From the NCBI GenBank assembly GCA_904063045.1, contig CAJFCJ010000012.1, forward strand, positions 186,001 to 250,000: a stretch of DNA of 64,000 bases. Direction: 5' to 3'. The DNA comes from Dimorphilus gyrociliatus. Lineage: Eukaryota > Annelida > Polychaeta > Dinophilidae. The position numbers and the translations under genes are program-made. Shown piece after piece: positions 26,801 through 39,183 of the stretch. Below the pieces are notes generated by a model, which did not search any database, had not been told where the DNA came from, and saw only the letters and a program-made list of their open reading frames with translations. The stretch's first letter is position 1, and each line of letters opens with the position of its first letter.

Positions 26801-28015
26801 TTTTGGTCATTATTTTAGTGAAGTCATGCAAAAATATCTATTAGGAGAGGGCATGTTGGGGGATCGTTTTCTTTCATCACTGATTCTAGCTTCTCCTAAA
26901 TAATCCCCTGACAATTCGTCACAATAGACACTTTATAAATTATTAGCGCTTAAAAAGAAAACAAAAAAAAGCTAAAACTATAAAGCATTTGGAATCTAAA
27001 AAGCTACTTGTGGTTGTAATATTATACACTGAAAGTATAAATACTTAAGGCATAGTTTTGTTATATAACAAGGACTGATAATTCAGAGATTTTATGTTTT
27101 CAAAACCGATTTTTCACTGTGATTAGTTACTCTTATCTGATAATTGCCTGTAGATTAAATATTCAAATTTTATCCATACTACTGAAAGTAGCTTTCACTT
27201 TTTTTCTCACATTATTTCTCTTAGTTACGATAACTTAAAAATGCAGTCAAATATATTTTATATTATATCATCTTCTCTTCATTTTTACGGTAAATTAATC
27301 AATGGAAAAATTCTCGGCAAACACACACACACACACACACACACACTATTCATTGTCTCTACATCATATGACAAAAACATTACTTTTACACTCCTGATCA
27401 ATGATCTTCCATAAATAACATGACAAACTCTAGACACCCCTCTTTTATTTCAAAATTCTTTTGATGATATGATATGATCAATGATAATTTTTAATTTGTG
27501 TGGTTTTTTTTTTTTGATTAATCTACTTTTGTTTTTTTTTATCTTCTTTTTACAATACTGATAATCAAAAGATTATGGAAAATTTTGAATAAATAAATAT
27601 TAGAATAACCGTAAAGGTAAAGTTATAGTTAAAAATCTTAACTATTCAGTTAAGGTTTCAATATCATTAATTAACTTTCAATAACCTTCATTAAAATATA
27701 AATATAATATATTTAACATATTTTCAATAATCCTTTTCTCATTTTTTTCAAGGAGTTCTATACAAGAAGGTCTTGTGCGTCACCTGTCGAAGATGGCGCC
27801 GAGATTTTTCAAGAAATGGATACGAACTATCGTCGTGTCATACTCAACATACTCGTAAAATAAAATCCAACTCTTGCGTTGATGATGAAGAAGAAACAGA
27901 GAAAACGTTATTCAGTACAAAATTGGGAAAGTGTCGTTTAGAAATAGAATTCCACCCACCGGGTAGAAGAAAAACCAAAGAATTAACCAGAAATTCAGTT
28001 TCTGGATCAATTTAG
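17818..28015 (+). CDS. Class A peptide GPCR, somatostatin/allatostatin-C/opioid-like, 3 exons
   Basis: Exons 17818-18320, 19871-20289 and 27753-28015; 1185 nt, 394 aa. Exon 1 carries TM1-TM4, exon 2 TM5-TM7, exon 3 starts in the R308 codon with helix 8 and the tail. Landmarks: N-glycosylation sites N7 and N11, GNSLV in TM1, D68 in LALSDELF, C94 pairing with C171, DRY 118-120, W144 in TM4, P201 in TM5, P251 in TM6, NPIIY 296-300. The TM6 stretch (QAPYYAFEVVNSV) aligns with the CWMPFYVVQLVNVF-type segment of somatostatin receptors, but the usual CWxP is LQAP, so toggle Trp 6.48 is Gln249. Intron 1 is of GC-AG type (CAG|GCAGGA), chosen because it alone restores a normal second loop and the phase; intron 2 is 7463 bp. 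The first Met of the frame in good context is at 17818. The ligand cannot be told from sequence. Confidence 0.8.
18321..19870 (+). other. GPCR intron 1, GC-AG type (1550 bp)
   Basis: Donor AACAG|GCAGGA and acceptor CCTACCTATAG. A (TTA)n microsatellite is at 19031-19055. No exon-like segment inside was found. Confidence 0.6.
19031..19055. repeat. (TTA)n microsatellite
   Basis: About eight TTA units inside GPCR intron 1. Confidence 0.9.
20290..27752 (+). other. GPCR intron 2 (7463 bp)
   Basis: Donor ACA|GTGAGT, acceptor TTTTTTTCAAG. Very AT-rich. It carries TATACAGTATA at 20543-20553 and 21991-22001, a related ATACAGTATACTGTG at 25726-25740, one CTCF-like copy (CAGCGTCATCTGTTAC, 26213-26228), T-rich tracts at about 26110-26180, and (AC)n at 27320-27347. 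No coding exon or nested gene seen on either strand. Confidence 0.5.
27320..27347. repeat. (AC)n microsatellite
   Basis: About 14 AC units in GPCR intron 2. Confidence 0.95.
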
Positions 28016-30178
28016 AAGATTAGTTAATTGATTTGAGTTTAATGAAGAATTAACTAACAAGGAGTTAATGCAGTAAATATTTTGAAAAAATGAGATATTT
28101 CTTTCTCCAATTTATATTTATCTTATTCAACTGAATTTTTCTGCATAATGACTTAGTGTTCGGTGGATAGTTAGCAAAACCTCAAACGCATTGTCTCTTA
28201 CTCTATATATTTTTCAGTTACTCTCCTCTCTCTTTTTTTTTCTTTTTATCTCTCTTACTTTATTTGTCTACTTTTCTCTATCTGTCTCCGTCTCTTTCTC
28301 TCTCTGCCACTAGCTAAAAATATGTTTTTCTTTAACGTTTGTCTAGTTAACATTTAGTTTTAGTGAAATTTGAAAGAATCGTTATTTTGGCGAGAAAAGG
28401 AAGATAAAGAAATGAAGTGAGAATTTAAGGCACAGAATGTCATAAATAAGTAATAATAATAAGTAACGAAAAGCCTCCCTCAAAACCTATTAAAGGCGTG
28501 AAAAAATGATTAGCACCTCCATTTCTTATTTCTCATCCAACATATATAAAAAGATATTCCTAACGATATCAAACTAATATATATTTTAATATGTTTTCTA
28601 TGTAAATTTCAAATTTTTTATACCTTTTTATCAGAATATAAAGATGGATATAAATATAACCAAAACTTCTATCTAACAATGTAATCCAATATAAAAAGGG
28701 GCACGACAAGAATAAAGAAATTGAACTGTTTACGATATATATATATATATATGTATATTTATATATAGCAAATAAACTAGAAATCTTTATTCTGTTATTG
28801 TAAATAAGATTTTATATTGATGTTCTTAATGAATAGCTAATCCTTTTGTTTTTTTTTTCAATTTGAAAGGTGGCTTTGTGAATACTTTGAAAATTTTTAG
28901 CTTTATTGTCTTTCTTTCGAATAATTTCTAATTTATGAATACATCTTTGTATTTCTCTTTTACTAAGTAAACTTTTAAAAAGAATACTTTAATTAAGTAT
29001 TTAATAAATATACTGTATATATTGATATATTTACATATATGTAACTTTCTGTTGCATCCTTTGAAGAATAATAATAAATATATTTATAAATAGTTTGTTA
29101 GTATACATTGCTGTATATCCTGCTTTCACTGCGAGACATAAATTGTTCTATAGTTTTACATCCAGGGTCTTGTTTTATATAGTTTATGAGAAAAATATGA
29201 AAGACAGAATAAAACAAATATTTCCTAAGCATTAACCTGGTTTAAGGATATCGAAGAACCAAAATAGTAGATTACAGAAATGCTTGTAATAATATTTATA
29301 TACTAATATGTATAGAGAGAAAGTTAAAACATATAGGAAAGGGAATATTCCATGCAAAGTGAAAGAGTGAAGAAAAGTCAATCTCAGTGTAGAGGTGACA
29401 TTTATCAAATAATATTTTAATAAAATTAATTAATCTTAATATTCCAAACTTTTTAGGTTAATCTTGATGAGTCGAAATAAAAAAATTACCGTTATAAGGT
29501 TGTAAAAATTAGGAAAACTACTAATCATTTTATAGAAATTATCACTAACTCTTATATGCTGTAAGCAATACATCGATGAACTACTTTAAAAAGTACATCG
29601 ATGAACTATATTTTAAAATTAATAAAGAAACGCAAAATTATATAAATTTTACTAAATGAAATTACAAATGAAAGTGAAAAAGAAAATATATGTTAATTTG
29701 GCAAGTTTTCTTTAATACTTATCAATCGTAGCAGGTCAAATATTCTTTCCCTTGTCATTTTCAAAGCTATAAAATGTTTTTTCATCTAGGAACGTCATGC
29801 GAAACCTTTGCTGATTAGCACTCAACAAACTAGTCTCCCAAGGGAATTTTATGACATGCTGTACGAGAAAAAATATATTTGTCTTTAAATTATTTCAGTT
29901 TGTCTTCAATTTAAAAATATTTTTTCATTAAAAATAGAATGTTAAACAATTATTAAAACACTTTAATTATAAAAGTAATCGTTTAGTTTTCAAAGATATC
30001 ATTGATAAGCACGTTGACTTAATTAATATTCTTTTTTTCTTGTTTTTTTACGTCATCTCTTTCATGCGAAAATATTTAATGCATAATCATTGATAAATCA
30101 GTATTGTACTGTAAATTAAACTAGATATATTTCTGTATATTTTCAATTACTCTTTCTCTCTCTCTCACTCTGCCTCTT

Positions 30179-30214
<36 letters not shown>

Positions 30215-33200
30215 ATTTTCTCTTATTAGAAAACTTGACAACTTAATATATATTTATGTTATAGAAAATGTGTTTCCAAGCAAACTTTTTAAAGTAGTTT
30301 ATTGATTTATCACCAACTGGTAAGGGCCCAATTTAGCGGTCTTTACTTATGAATAAAGAAGAGAATTGTTCTACATGAATTCACTTTTTAATAAAGTCTT
30401 ACTGATTATTAGCCATAAAAAGACCAATCATTAAGAGACAGTACTATATTTTATATGATTACTTAACTATTCAGGAACAAACTTACATTGGAGATAATTG
30501 TACAATGCAAAATGTACTCGTAACAGTTTTTTTTTAAATCATATACTGTATTATGTTCAGTAATTACTATATATAATATTAGTAAGATATAACTAGAATT
30601 TGCATGAACATTTCATAAATTAGTTATAATTTTCACGTATTGTGGTCTTTATAAACCATTCAGTTTATAAAATAATTATTCTATGACTCTCACTCTCTCT
30701 CCCTCTCTCTCTCTCTGTTGTTCCTGCCTCTTCTGTATTTAAGAAAAGAGAAAATTTTCCAAAGAAAGTTTAAGATGATCTTTAGATGACCGTTTTCTCA
30801 GAAATTTTCCAGGGTATTCAATTTATCTTTTCTTAGTTGTTTTTGTTTCCTAACATTCTATTTGCTTCTACAATTAACTACTATATTGTTTCTTTAGTCT
30901 TTCTATTAGTGTATAAATTCCATTGGGTAGACGACCAAAAAAAAAGACACGTTCTCTTTTTATGTCCTTCACACCAATCTGATTTCATTATATACAAGGA
31001 ACTTCAAAATAATTTAAGCAGATGGAGTTCCTCTCTCCTAATTTATTCGTTTCTTTTCGATCGTAGTTTTAATTTAATCTTTGTGTCACTAATTTATTTT
31101 TATCGAGTTTAAATGGTGACGTACAAGCAGTGGAAAAACAACGTCAAACTCTTTATTTATAGTTGAACGTATTGTCTTACATTTATACGACTATGCAAAT
31201 TACTTTTAATTTTTATATTTTTAGACGACATTCCATGTTATATTTCCTCCTTTTGTTACATATTTATCTTATTTAAGATTCTCTAAATAAACATTTTATT
31301 TTCTTTTCTCAGAAATATTTCCTGAATAAAAATAATATTAATTATGAGGCAAACTTTAAGCATACATTGCGCAATAGTTAACTATAATTGTCAGACTTTT
31401 CTATATCCAAGTAAATAAGCTTACAGTAGTAGCATTTGCTAAATGATAAATGAAGCATAACTTGACAACCATTATATCTTATTAAATAGTATAAAATAAT
31501 TATTTTTTAAAAGAATAACAAGCTATAGATCTTTCTAATCTTAAAAGATATATGAAAAACCTTGTAGTGAAAGGAACGCTAGGATTTATTTTATAATAGT
31601 TAAAAAAATATCATATACATAGTTTTATACACTATACATATGTTTACATTATGTGTGGTCATCTCTTTAAGAAGTTAATTAATTATTGATATATTCATTT
31701 CCTCGTAAATATTTACAACTTATTCCACTCAACTATTTTTAATACATTTTTCGTACAAAAATAAACTACTATTAGTATACAAATAACTAATGAGATATAA
31801 TAATGGAAGGAATAAAAAGCTTTAAGTATACAAGAGTTGTGATAGAAAAAATATAAAAAAATAATCAGTTTATATCCAATTTTTGTATGACAAAAGAAAA
31901 AGAAGATTAATTAAAATTTTCTTAAAAACAATCATATCAATTTAATAAGATTCCTTTTCAAGGCTTTTTTAAATTTCTCTTTATTATTTCAGCTTATTTT
32001 ATTTGCAATATGTATTTTATTTATACAGAAAATAACAGTAGTAGTTTGCATAAAATAGATACACTCTTTTGAATAATATCAGTTAAATGCTAATTAATAA
32101 GTAGTCTTTCACTAACCTTATTGCTATTACTTATACACACACAAAATATAAATAGAAGTAGTTTTTTCTATTATTAAAAATAGAGTAGAAGCTTTCTGAT
32201 TCTATTGGATAAAATCATAAAGAAGAAGAGAGAAAACAAGTCACGACAATCAGACAAATATACTTAAAAATTTGATATGTACTTGAAAGAATAGGAATAA
32301 GTTACATAAGAAGCTGATTTTTGTAAGTCTCTTCTTTACATTAAACTATAGTTTCCCTATTTATCGATAGTTTTAGGAAAATTTTCAAATATAGTAATAT
32401 AGTAATAAATTCATCATCTTATCCTAATACTTATATATTATAATATATAAGTCATTTCTTATTTTAATCGTTGATTTATGAACAAACTTTAAAATCTTTT
32501 ATCACATACTAATTTACGTCAATCACTTGAATATATTAATCTTCTTCATATTATTTAATTATATACAGAGAACGAAAATGTCAAGGTAACTCTTAATAAA
32601 CTTTTAATATTATCCCCCGTTTCTTTGAAAAATATATGTTTTAGCAATTTATATTCCAAGTATCTACTCTCTTTACGCAATCAACTAATAAATAAACTCA
32701 TAAGTTATCTCCTCAACCAGATTCTTTTTACCTTCCCTATTCAATATTCTATGTTATTATAAAAAATATCCCTCTAAATTTATTTTACGCCATCTGGTGG
32801 AGTTTTGAGAATTAATGTCACAATTAATAATGATTTTCATTTAGACTGGAAACTTTTTGTTGAAAACATAACACTTTACATATGGCATATACTGTTAGAC
32901 AATAATTTAATTTCTGTAAGAGAAATAATAATTTTTTAAATAATAGATGGCGTTGCAGCTGAAAAGTTTCTTCTAAATATACATAGTTGCTCCATCTATG
33001 TATATCCTATTATAGTGACAATAGCAGTTGCTGGTGTACAATTTACTTTTAACTGAAATTACTATTTTTATTACCATTATTACTGTAATATATAGTATAT
33101 AATATATGTTGTATATGATGTTCATGCTGCGTATGTTGTGTACATTGTCAACACTAGATTGCAACCTTTTTCTTTAAAAAAAAAGAGACTTGTGTAGACT

Positions 33201-33690
33201 TGTACAGCCAAATTCAACTTTCACCTTTAATTCTTTCTTATACAATCTGAAAAAAACTACAACAATGACTAATACTTCATCCAACCTGAATATAAATAAT
33301 AATTTGAATCAATAATATAGTAGTGTATGAAGAAAACTCGTGTAAGCTTTATCTAATATATATATATTTCCACTATAACCAATTACCTTACTTCTTTTTA
33401 AATTAGTTAATTAGTTGATATTTAATTAATAAATAATTTATTAATAATTAAGAAGTTTAGGAATATTTAAAAAGTTATGTTTATGGATAACTAAAATTTT
33501 AAATATATGTTTCTAAAGAGTTTAATTAAACAAGGAAAACTATCTTTATATGTTAAAATAGGAAAAGAAGCTAAAAATAATGAAAAAGTTAATGGTATAC
33601 AATTTTAAAAACATACTTAAAAACTTAAACTTTGGTCGTAAAAACCCAATTTAAAAAGGAAACGACAACCATAAAAGAGATTATTAGACA
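28016..33690. other. Gene-poor intergenic stretch
   Basis: AATAAA at 28711-28716 may end the receptor mRNA. A 15 bp direct repeat (TACATCGATGAACTA) occurs at 29569-29583 and 29594-29608. (CT)n tracts lie at 30150-30213 and 30688-30717. Two CTCF-like motif copies face each other at 32786-32802 and 32944-32958. The open frame at 30837-31112 is T-driven and unsupported. No gene seen. Confidence 0.5.
30182..30213. repeat. (CT)n microsatellite
   Basis: About 16 CT units, with an imperfect extension back to about 30150. Confidence 0.95.
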
Positions 33691-33860
33691 ATTAGGAAGC
33701 GAGCAGGTGCGAATCACTATTAAGCAATAAAACTCGAATAAAATGAGACTTTCGAATTGGTAGATGAGCAGAATGTTAACGTCAGTAACTGTGACAAGCT
33801 GTTAATAGCGTCATTACGTGCCAGATGAATAATTGAAGAGACTACTGTTGTTTAGGAACA
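33691..33860. promoter_or_regulatory. Candidate regulatory element
   Basis: GC-raised against its flanks, with an E-box-like CAGGTG, a Hox/Cdx-like CAATAAAAC and bZIP-like TTACGTG and GTTAACGTCA. No open frame. The role is inferred from composition and site density, about 5.4 kb upstream of the AUTS2-like gene. Confidence 0.3.
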
Positions 33861-34159
33861 GATACTCAATACAAGGCTACGTAGTGATATAAATAAATAT
33901 ATATACAGCATATACAGTATATCTATACACGTGCTGGGTAAAAAATACTTGAATAACTAAAACTTTTTAACTGAATAAGTGTATATACTGTATATATATA
34001 TATAAAGTATATATGTGTATGTAGAGTATGTGCATCTGAATGCTTATAATTTATATAAGTGAGAATAGTTTTTATCTTCTACAGACTAATCGAATAAAGA
34101 AATCACCAAAGAATTATATAACATGAGATAAGAAACCCTCTATGTGTATATGTAAACAT

Positions 34160-34350
34160 TTCTACTGCGGTGGTAGGTGAATCGATGGCCGCCACTAATG
34201 CATCGTCAATACGGCGCCGGAACACAACTCCTATTAGCTTATTTACACTGCACAGTCAATTATAGGAAAATTAATGGTGCGACTGAGCACTGGGCGTAAA
34301 CAATGCTGCTGATTAGTGCCAGGCATCGCCCGCCGCTGGCGCTTCTTTTG
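34160..34350. promoter_or_regulatory. GC-raised island, candidate developmental enhancer or CNE
   Basis: A roughly 190 bp block with several CpG-rich words (ACGGCGCCGG, CATCGCCCGCCGCTGGCG) stands out in AT-rich DNA. It contains homeodomain-like cores (AAATTAATGG, CAATTATAGG, GATTAGTG, CTAATGCAT) and a forkhead-like GTAAACAA at 34296-34303. A 26-codon ATG frame at 34185 lacks a donor and is probably chance. Enhancer function is inference; a promoter or non-coding exon is possible. Confidence 0.35.
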
Positions 34351-36790
34351 TAGACAAAGAATCAGTTTTTAGGTATTCCTTTTTTTCCCCTCAAATACTG
34401 CTTTTATTTTCATCGAAAATCCCTTTATCACAAAATAATTAATGTCAAGAAATAATTTATACCATATATATATTGTATATATATGCAACGTATACAGTAC
34501 ATAATGTATATAAACACATATAAATATATATGGTTTGCAGGTAAAGGTGGAGAGGTGGTAATACAGTTTATAGATATGTACGCAAACTTAAGACAGAAAT
34601 ATTTACTTCATATATGACATATATATTTACATAAACTATTAGTAAACTCAGTTTGTAAAGGTAGGAGAATGCTAATGGTTAAAAAAAATATACCGCTATT
34701 CAAAGAAAGACCTTATATGTTTGAAATAAAAATACTGTATATATTAGTATACGATTCGTTTGCTTCTATGTACTTGTATTAAATCAATGCCCATTCATAA
34801 ATATCGTACAGAATACCAGCACGATTAACAACGCTCTTTAAGCCTTGATATTTCTTATATATTATTTAAATTTCGTAATTTTCTACAAATTCCCAACATT
34901 TTATTAATTATGCATAGGAATTGTGACGATTAAAGCTTCAAAACGAAAATACTTGGAAGAAGTTAACTAAATAACACTAATTATCCATGCATTATTTTTA
35001 CTTCCTAATTACTCTGGTTAATTAAGTATAGAGAATTAGATGAATTCTATATCAAAGTTAGACTAAATTAGTCAAGTATGTTAAAGACTTTTTCCTTAGA
35101 ATAAAAATGTCATTTACGACTTCTATCTTCAATGAATCAATTAGATTTAATCAATTTAGTTATTAGTAATTGGAAAACTAATTTCAATTATCCAATTAAG
35201 TGACTACTTTATATCAACAAATCAATATATTTAATCAGTTACTTATAGCATTGTCACGTTTTGTAACTTTACTTTCTAATATCTATCTTTTACATTAATC
35301 AATATAAAAACGACTATAAATCAGATGGAAAAGCTTTTTATATTATAGAAAAAGCCCGTATTTAGAGAGGTTTTCTGCGGTGAAAAAAAGTTGAAATATT
35401 CACTTTTTATCATCATTTTTTTGTGAAAAGAAAAATTTTCTTGAACTCTGATTTTTCAGTAGAAATAGATCTTAATGTAATGTTTCTTTCCGCTTTTTAG
35501 TAGAGTAGCTACTTTCTCTTTCCCAAGATATGTTGATAAATATCGGAAATGCTCTCAAAGCAGCAATGTACATAAATTTTTAAATGATATATTTATCATC
35601 CAGGGAGGGAAGATAATCATCGAAAGACCTCGATAGAGTGCTACATTGCCACTATAAACATCGATTACTCTTCTTACAGATCGCATTTCGAATAATTAAA
35701 ATCCTCTTGAGAGTTTGCTGAAGAATAACTGAAAAATAAGTCATGGAGAACTTATATCCCCCTAGAAACATTTTAGAGCGCTTTTAGTTTGAGCTATAAC
35801 GAAGGATTGAGCATCTTCGAAAATGATTACCCTTCGATAATTGTGTGGATTTCTTGGAATTAAAAATTACTATTTAAATCGGCTTTTGCTCATTTGTTTT
35901 ATCTTCTCTGAGGAATCTGCTATTGAGGGTGTTGTCTGCATCCTAATCAGAAATGATTAATTCGAATTGATTTTAATTTCTAAGAAACCTTTTATATGTC
36001 TAAACAAGGAGTACTTTACTCTTTTCATGATATCTTAATAGAGTGAGTATGGTACTTCAGAAAGGCATTTCAATGATAAAATGGAATCATAGATAAAATG
36101 GACGTCAAGTCCATCAAGACCAATTCGATGCCTCTTTCAGATCAATGGTAAAGTAGACTAGTAGAGAACTTTGCACGAAAGAGGAAAGGATTGAAATGTA
36201 TAAAAGAAAAAGAGAAAAGAAAAGAAAGAATATGCAATCTATTCCTTTAAAAAAATTCTTCTTCCACTTCTTTTTGCATTAATCATTAACACAAAATCTA
36301 TTGTAATATACATTTTTTTGCATATGAATAAAACTGATAATTTATCTAATTTCCTCTTAAATATGTGAATAGTACAGAAAAAAAGCTAGATTAAAATCAC
36401 AGCCAATAATTCATAGGTTCAAACTGAAAAAAATGAAAAGAAAACTTTTTACGTCCGTAAAAGAGGTCAAGTAGAATTACAAAGTCATAAATTATTTAGT
36501 ATTTTAGGAGGATTTTTTTTTTAAAGTAAAAGTACAAAAAAAGATCTTGACAGACGAGAGAGCGAATAAGAAGGAGAAAGAGGAGGACGAAGAAGAGAAG
36601 ACAAAGAATAAGAGAAAAGAGTGAGCTGTATGAATAAAACTTTAAATTTTTTTTTGTGTTGAAGTTACCTACTATAAAATAAGCAGAGGAAATGATGGAA
36701 GAGGTTAAATTAACTATAAAATATTGTTCAAACAAGCGACAACACGTATAATTCATTCTTAAGTCTTTACTTTTAAATATTTAAAAAATA
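34351..36790. other. Intergenic stretch with possible decayed sequence
   Basis: 34400-35300 is AT-rich with TATACAGTAC and TACTGTATATA words. 35560-36180 has higher GC and plus-frame stretches that look protein-like but are broken by many stops; I could not recognise a family. The minus frame at 36496-36756 is a shadow of a purine-rich tract. No intact gene. Confidence 0.4.
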
Positions 36791-36799
36791 TAAGTCCAC

Positions 36800-37010
36800 C
36801 CTCTGCTGAGTGATTCTTTCTGAACAGTGTGGGACTTTGGCTCGTAAAACTAGCTTTTCTATAGGGTGGGCGGAATGATTGCTATGACTGTGTAAGTCGC
36901 GGAAGCGTTCCCTTTAGTTGTCATGGTGATACGCTTAGGGGGAGCAGCTTGATACTTTTGAACGGCCTTATTTTACACACACTTCGACGAAAAAGATAGC
37001 TTATGGTGCG
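36800..37010. promoter_or_regulatory. GC-raised segment with RFX X-box-like motif
   Basis: A block of mixed composition containing GGGTGGGCGG, CGCGGAAGCG and AGGGGGAGCAGC. At 36917-36930 it has GTTGTCATGGTGAT, which matches the palindromic X-box GTTGCCATGGCAAC at 10 of 14 bases. It may be a promoter, an enhancer or an untranslated first exon for the gene at 39184; no transcript evidence. Confidence 0.3.
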
Positions 37011-38760
37011 AAGAAAACTTGGCGTTGTTTGTTTTTAAGCCTAATACTTCAAATGTATTACCAGTCAGGCTGCGCATGTTTGCAGAGTGTCAGTATTCAC
37101 TTCATTATACAAATGTCATATATAGGCGCTACGTCTTGGAAAGGTTTCTGTATGCTAAGAATATTAGAACATTTTTAATAAAACATTTTAATCCTTCATC
37201 GGTAATTAATCCGTCAGTATTCCTGCTAAATTAAACAGTACAATTTTTATTAGTGCTAATAAGAGAGTAACAATCCGAGATTAAAGTGGTTGATTATTCT
37301 TTACGCAAAGACAATGTAACAGAATAGTCATACTAATTGAAGTGTTCCCGTGAAACTACCTTAAGGAAATTAATTGCTTGCATTGGGCTAGTAGCTTATA
37401 AGTATATAGTTAACAATTATAAGCGTTCAAACTCTGGTATTCTTTACAAAAACCTTTTTCAAAAAAAGTACTCTTCTTAAATTACACCAAGATATGAGAA
37501 AGAAAAACATTTACCAAGCAAACCAGATTCAACTGAATATATTTCAAACAGTTTTATACATCTACAATTTTTTTCCTCTCTCTCTCTCACTCTCTCTCTC
37601 TCTCTCTCTCTGTCTCTCTTTTCCATTTTATCCTTCGTTTTTACGAAAGAATCAACTTTTCATTTGTCGTAAAAAAAAAAGTTTTCTGGAGAAATTAAAT
37701 CTCTTTTTTATGCTTTTGTGTTTGCTTTACTTTTATCTCTAAGTAGAAAAAAAACGAATGGAAAGAAGAAAAAGAAGAAACAAATCTTTTTTATGTCTTT
37801 TTTATCCGAAATCCCTTGCAGAGAGCATAGACATTCTACTAATATTATATATATATATATACAGTATATATACATATGTATATATACTGCATATACATTC
37901 TCTATATAATTACATCATAGAACTAACATTGAAATCAGTGACTGATTAGTTAGGGGAAAATGTCATATTTATCCCAATAAAAATCCTACCTCTAATCTGC
38001 ATCAAAAGGAAATCATCAGTAATTTTCTACTCAGAACGTATAATAGGTTGACATTCTAACGTTTGCAATATAAACTGGTTTGAAATTGTGGATCCCCTAT
38101 TCTCTACACGTTTTTTGGGACTAAAGTGTCATATAAACTATAATGTTGACATTATCAAATCAACTGAAATGTCATCTAAGATTATTTCTCTGAAAATCAT
38201 ATATGTAGTAATATATATATTATTATTAATATATCTATACTGTATATATGCTGTAATTGTTCAGTAGATGTATACAGTAAGTTTAATCTTTTCAACCTTC
38301 CCATCAAGAAAGAAACTTTTTCAGTCTCTATTGACCTGTTTGTTGTTTATTTTACTTTCAACGCTAATTGACTTGAATAAAAAATTAAGTCAAGACCTTT
38401 TCATTAATTAAAGCCCGTTGATTTTAGAATCCTTAACGTCTTCGATTTAATCTAATGAACTGTTAGTGAAGAAATAATTTATACTTTACGTAAATGCAAA
38501 AGAAAATTTAAATGCTGCTGTTACGGAAGTAATAAATGGACTCAGGAACCAGATATATTTAAATAGTTAGCCGAAACTATTCTTTCTATATTTGGAATAT
38601 ACAGTGAAATACATTATACCTACAAAAGTAGACCTTTCTATAAATACATTTATTATATAATAAATAGTATAATTTATTCAATATGTAAATTACATTTAAG
38701 ATATGCACTATAAAATATAAACAATCATTTCTGGATATTCTATGCCTTGCTGTTATTCTG
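37011..38760. other. Intergenic stretch with (CT)n and TA repeats
   Basis: (CT)n at 37577-37619, TA-rich DNA with TATACAGTATA at 37858-37868 and TATACTGTATA at 38236-38246. Open frames here are microsatellite-driven. No gene seen. Confidence 0.5.
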
Positions 38761-39183
38761 CTACAGCTAACTGTAAATTCTTTAGGATAGCCCCAAAGAC
38801 TTCTGCTCCATTGTAAACACTTGCATAATTCAGTTATTTGTTACTTAGTACGTAACCTAAGACGTCAAATTTCGGAGAAGGAAAAAAAGCGTGACTGCTG
38901 CCATTTGCACCAATAGGCTGTTAAATTGATTTAGAGACGCGTCTGATTTCCCCAGCGACTGATGTATAAATCTCGTACTGCAGCCGTAAACGACGTAAAT
39001 TACATAACTTACGTTAGGGCTCGATCAACCGGCGCCCCCTTATCGATAGTTTCGCCGCGAGCCGCCAATATCTAGCACCTCTAAGTGAGTGGACGTGTAA
39101 CAAAAGAACGACGCTGATTGGTTGATGACTAACGAATAGTTACCACCATTTTCTCTACGAATTCCAGTCTAAGTCGAGGCAGC
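38761..39183 (+). promoter_or_regulatory. Promoter region of the AUTS2-like gene
   Basis: CpG-raised DNA directly upstream of the start codon, including CCGGCGCC and GTTTCGCCGCGAGCCGCC. It holds CCAAT-box words in both orientations (CACCAATAGG near 38908, GATTGGTTG near 39117) and TATCGATA at about 39042-39049, the core of the insect DRE element. Promoter function is inferred from position and composition. Confidence 0.45.

Noticed and set aside
35560-35960. Reading the decayed segment as a mariner-type transposase
   Set aside because: I could not align it with the family's conserved blocks.
36496-36756. 86-codon minus-strand hydrophobic frame
   Set aside because: It mirrors a purine-rich tract on the plus strand; low-complexity artefact.
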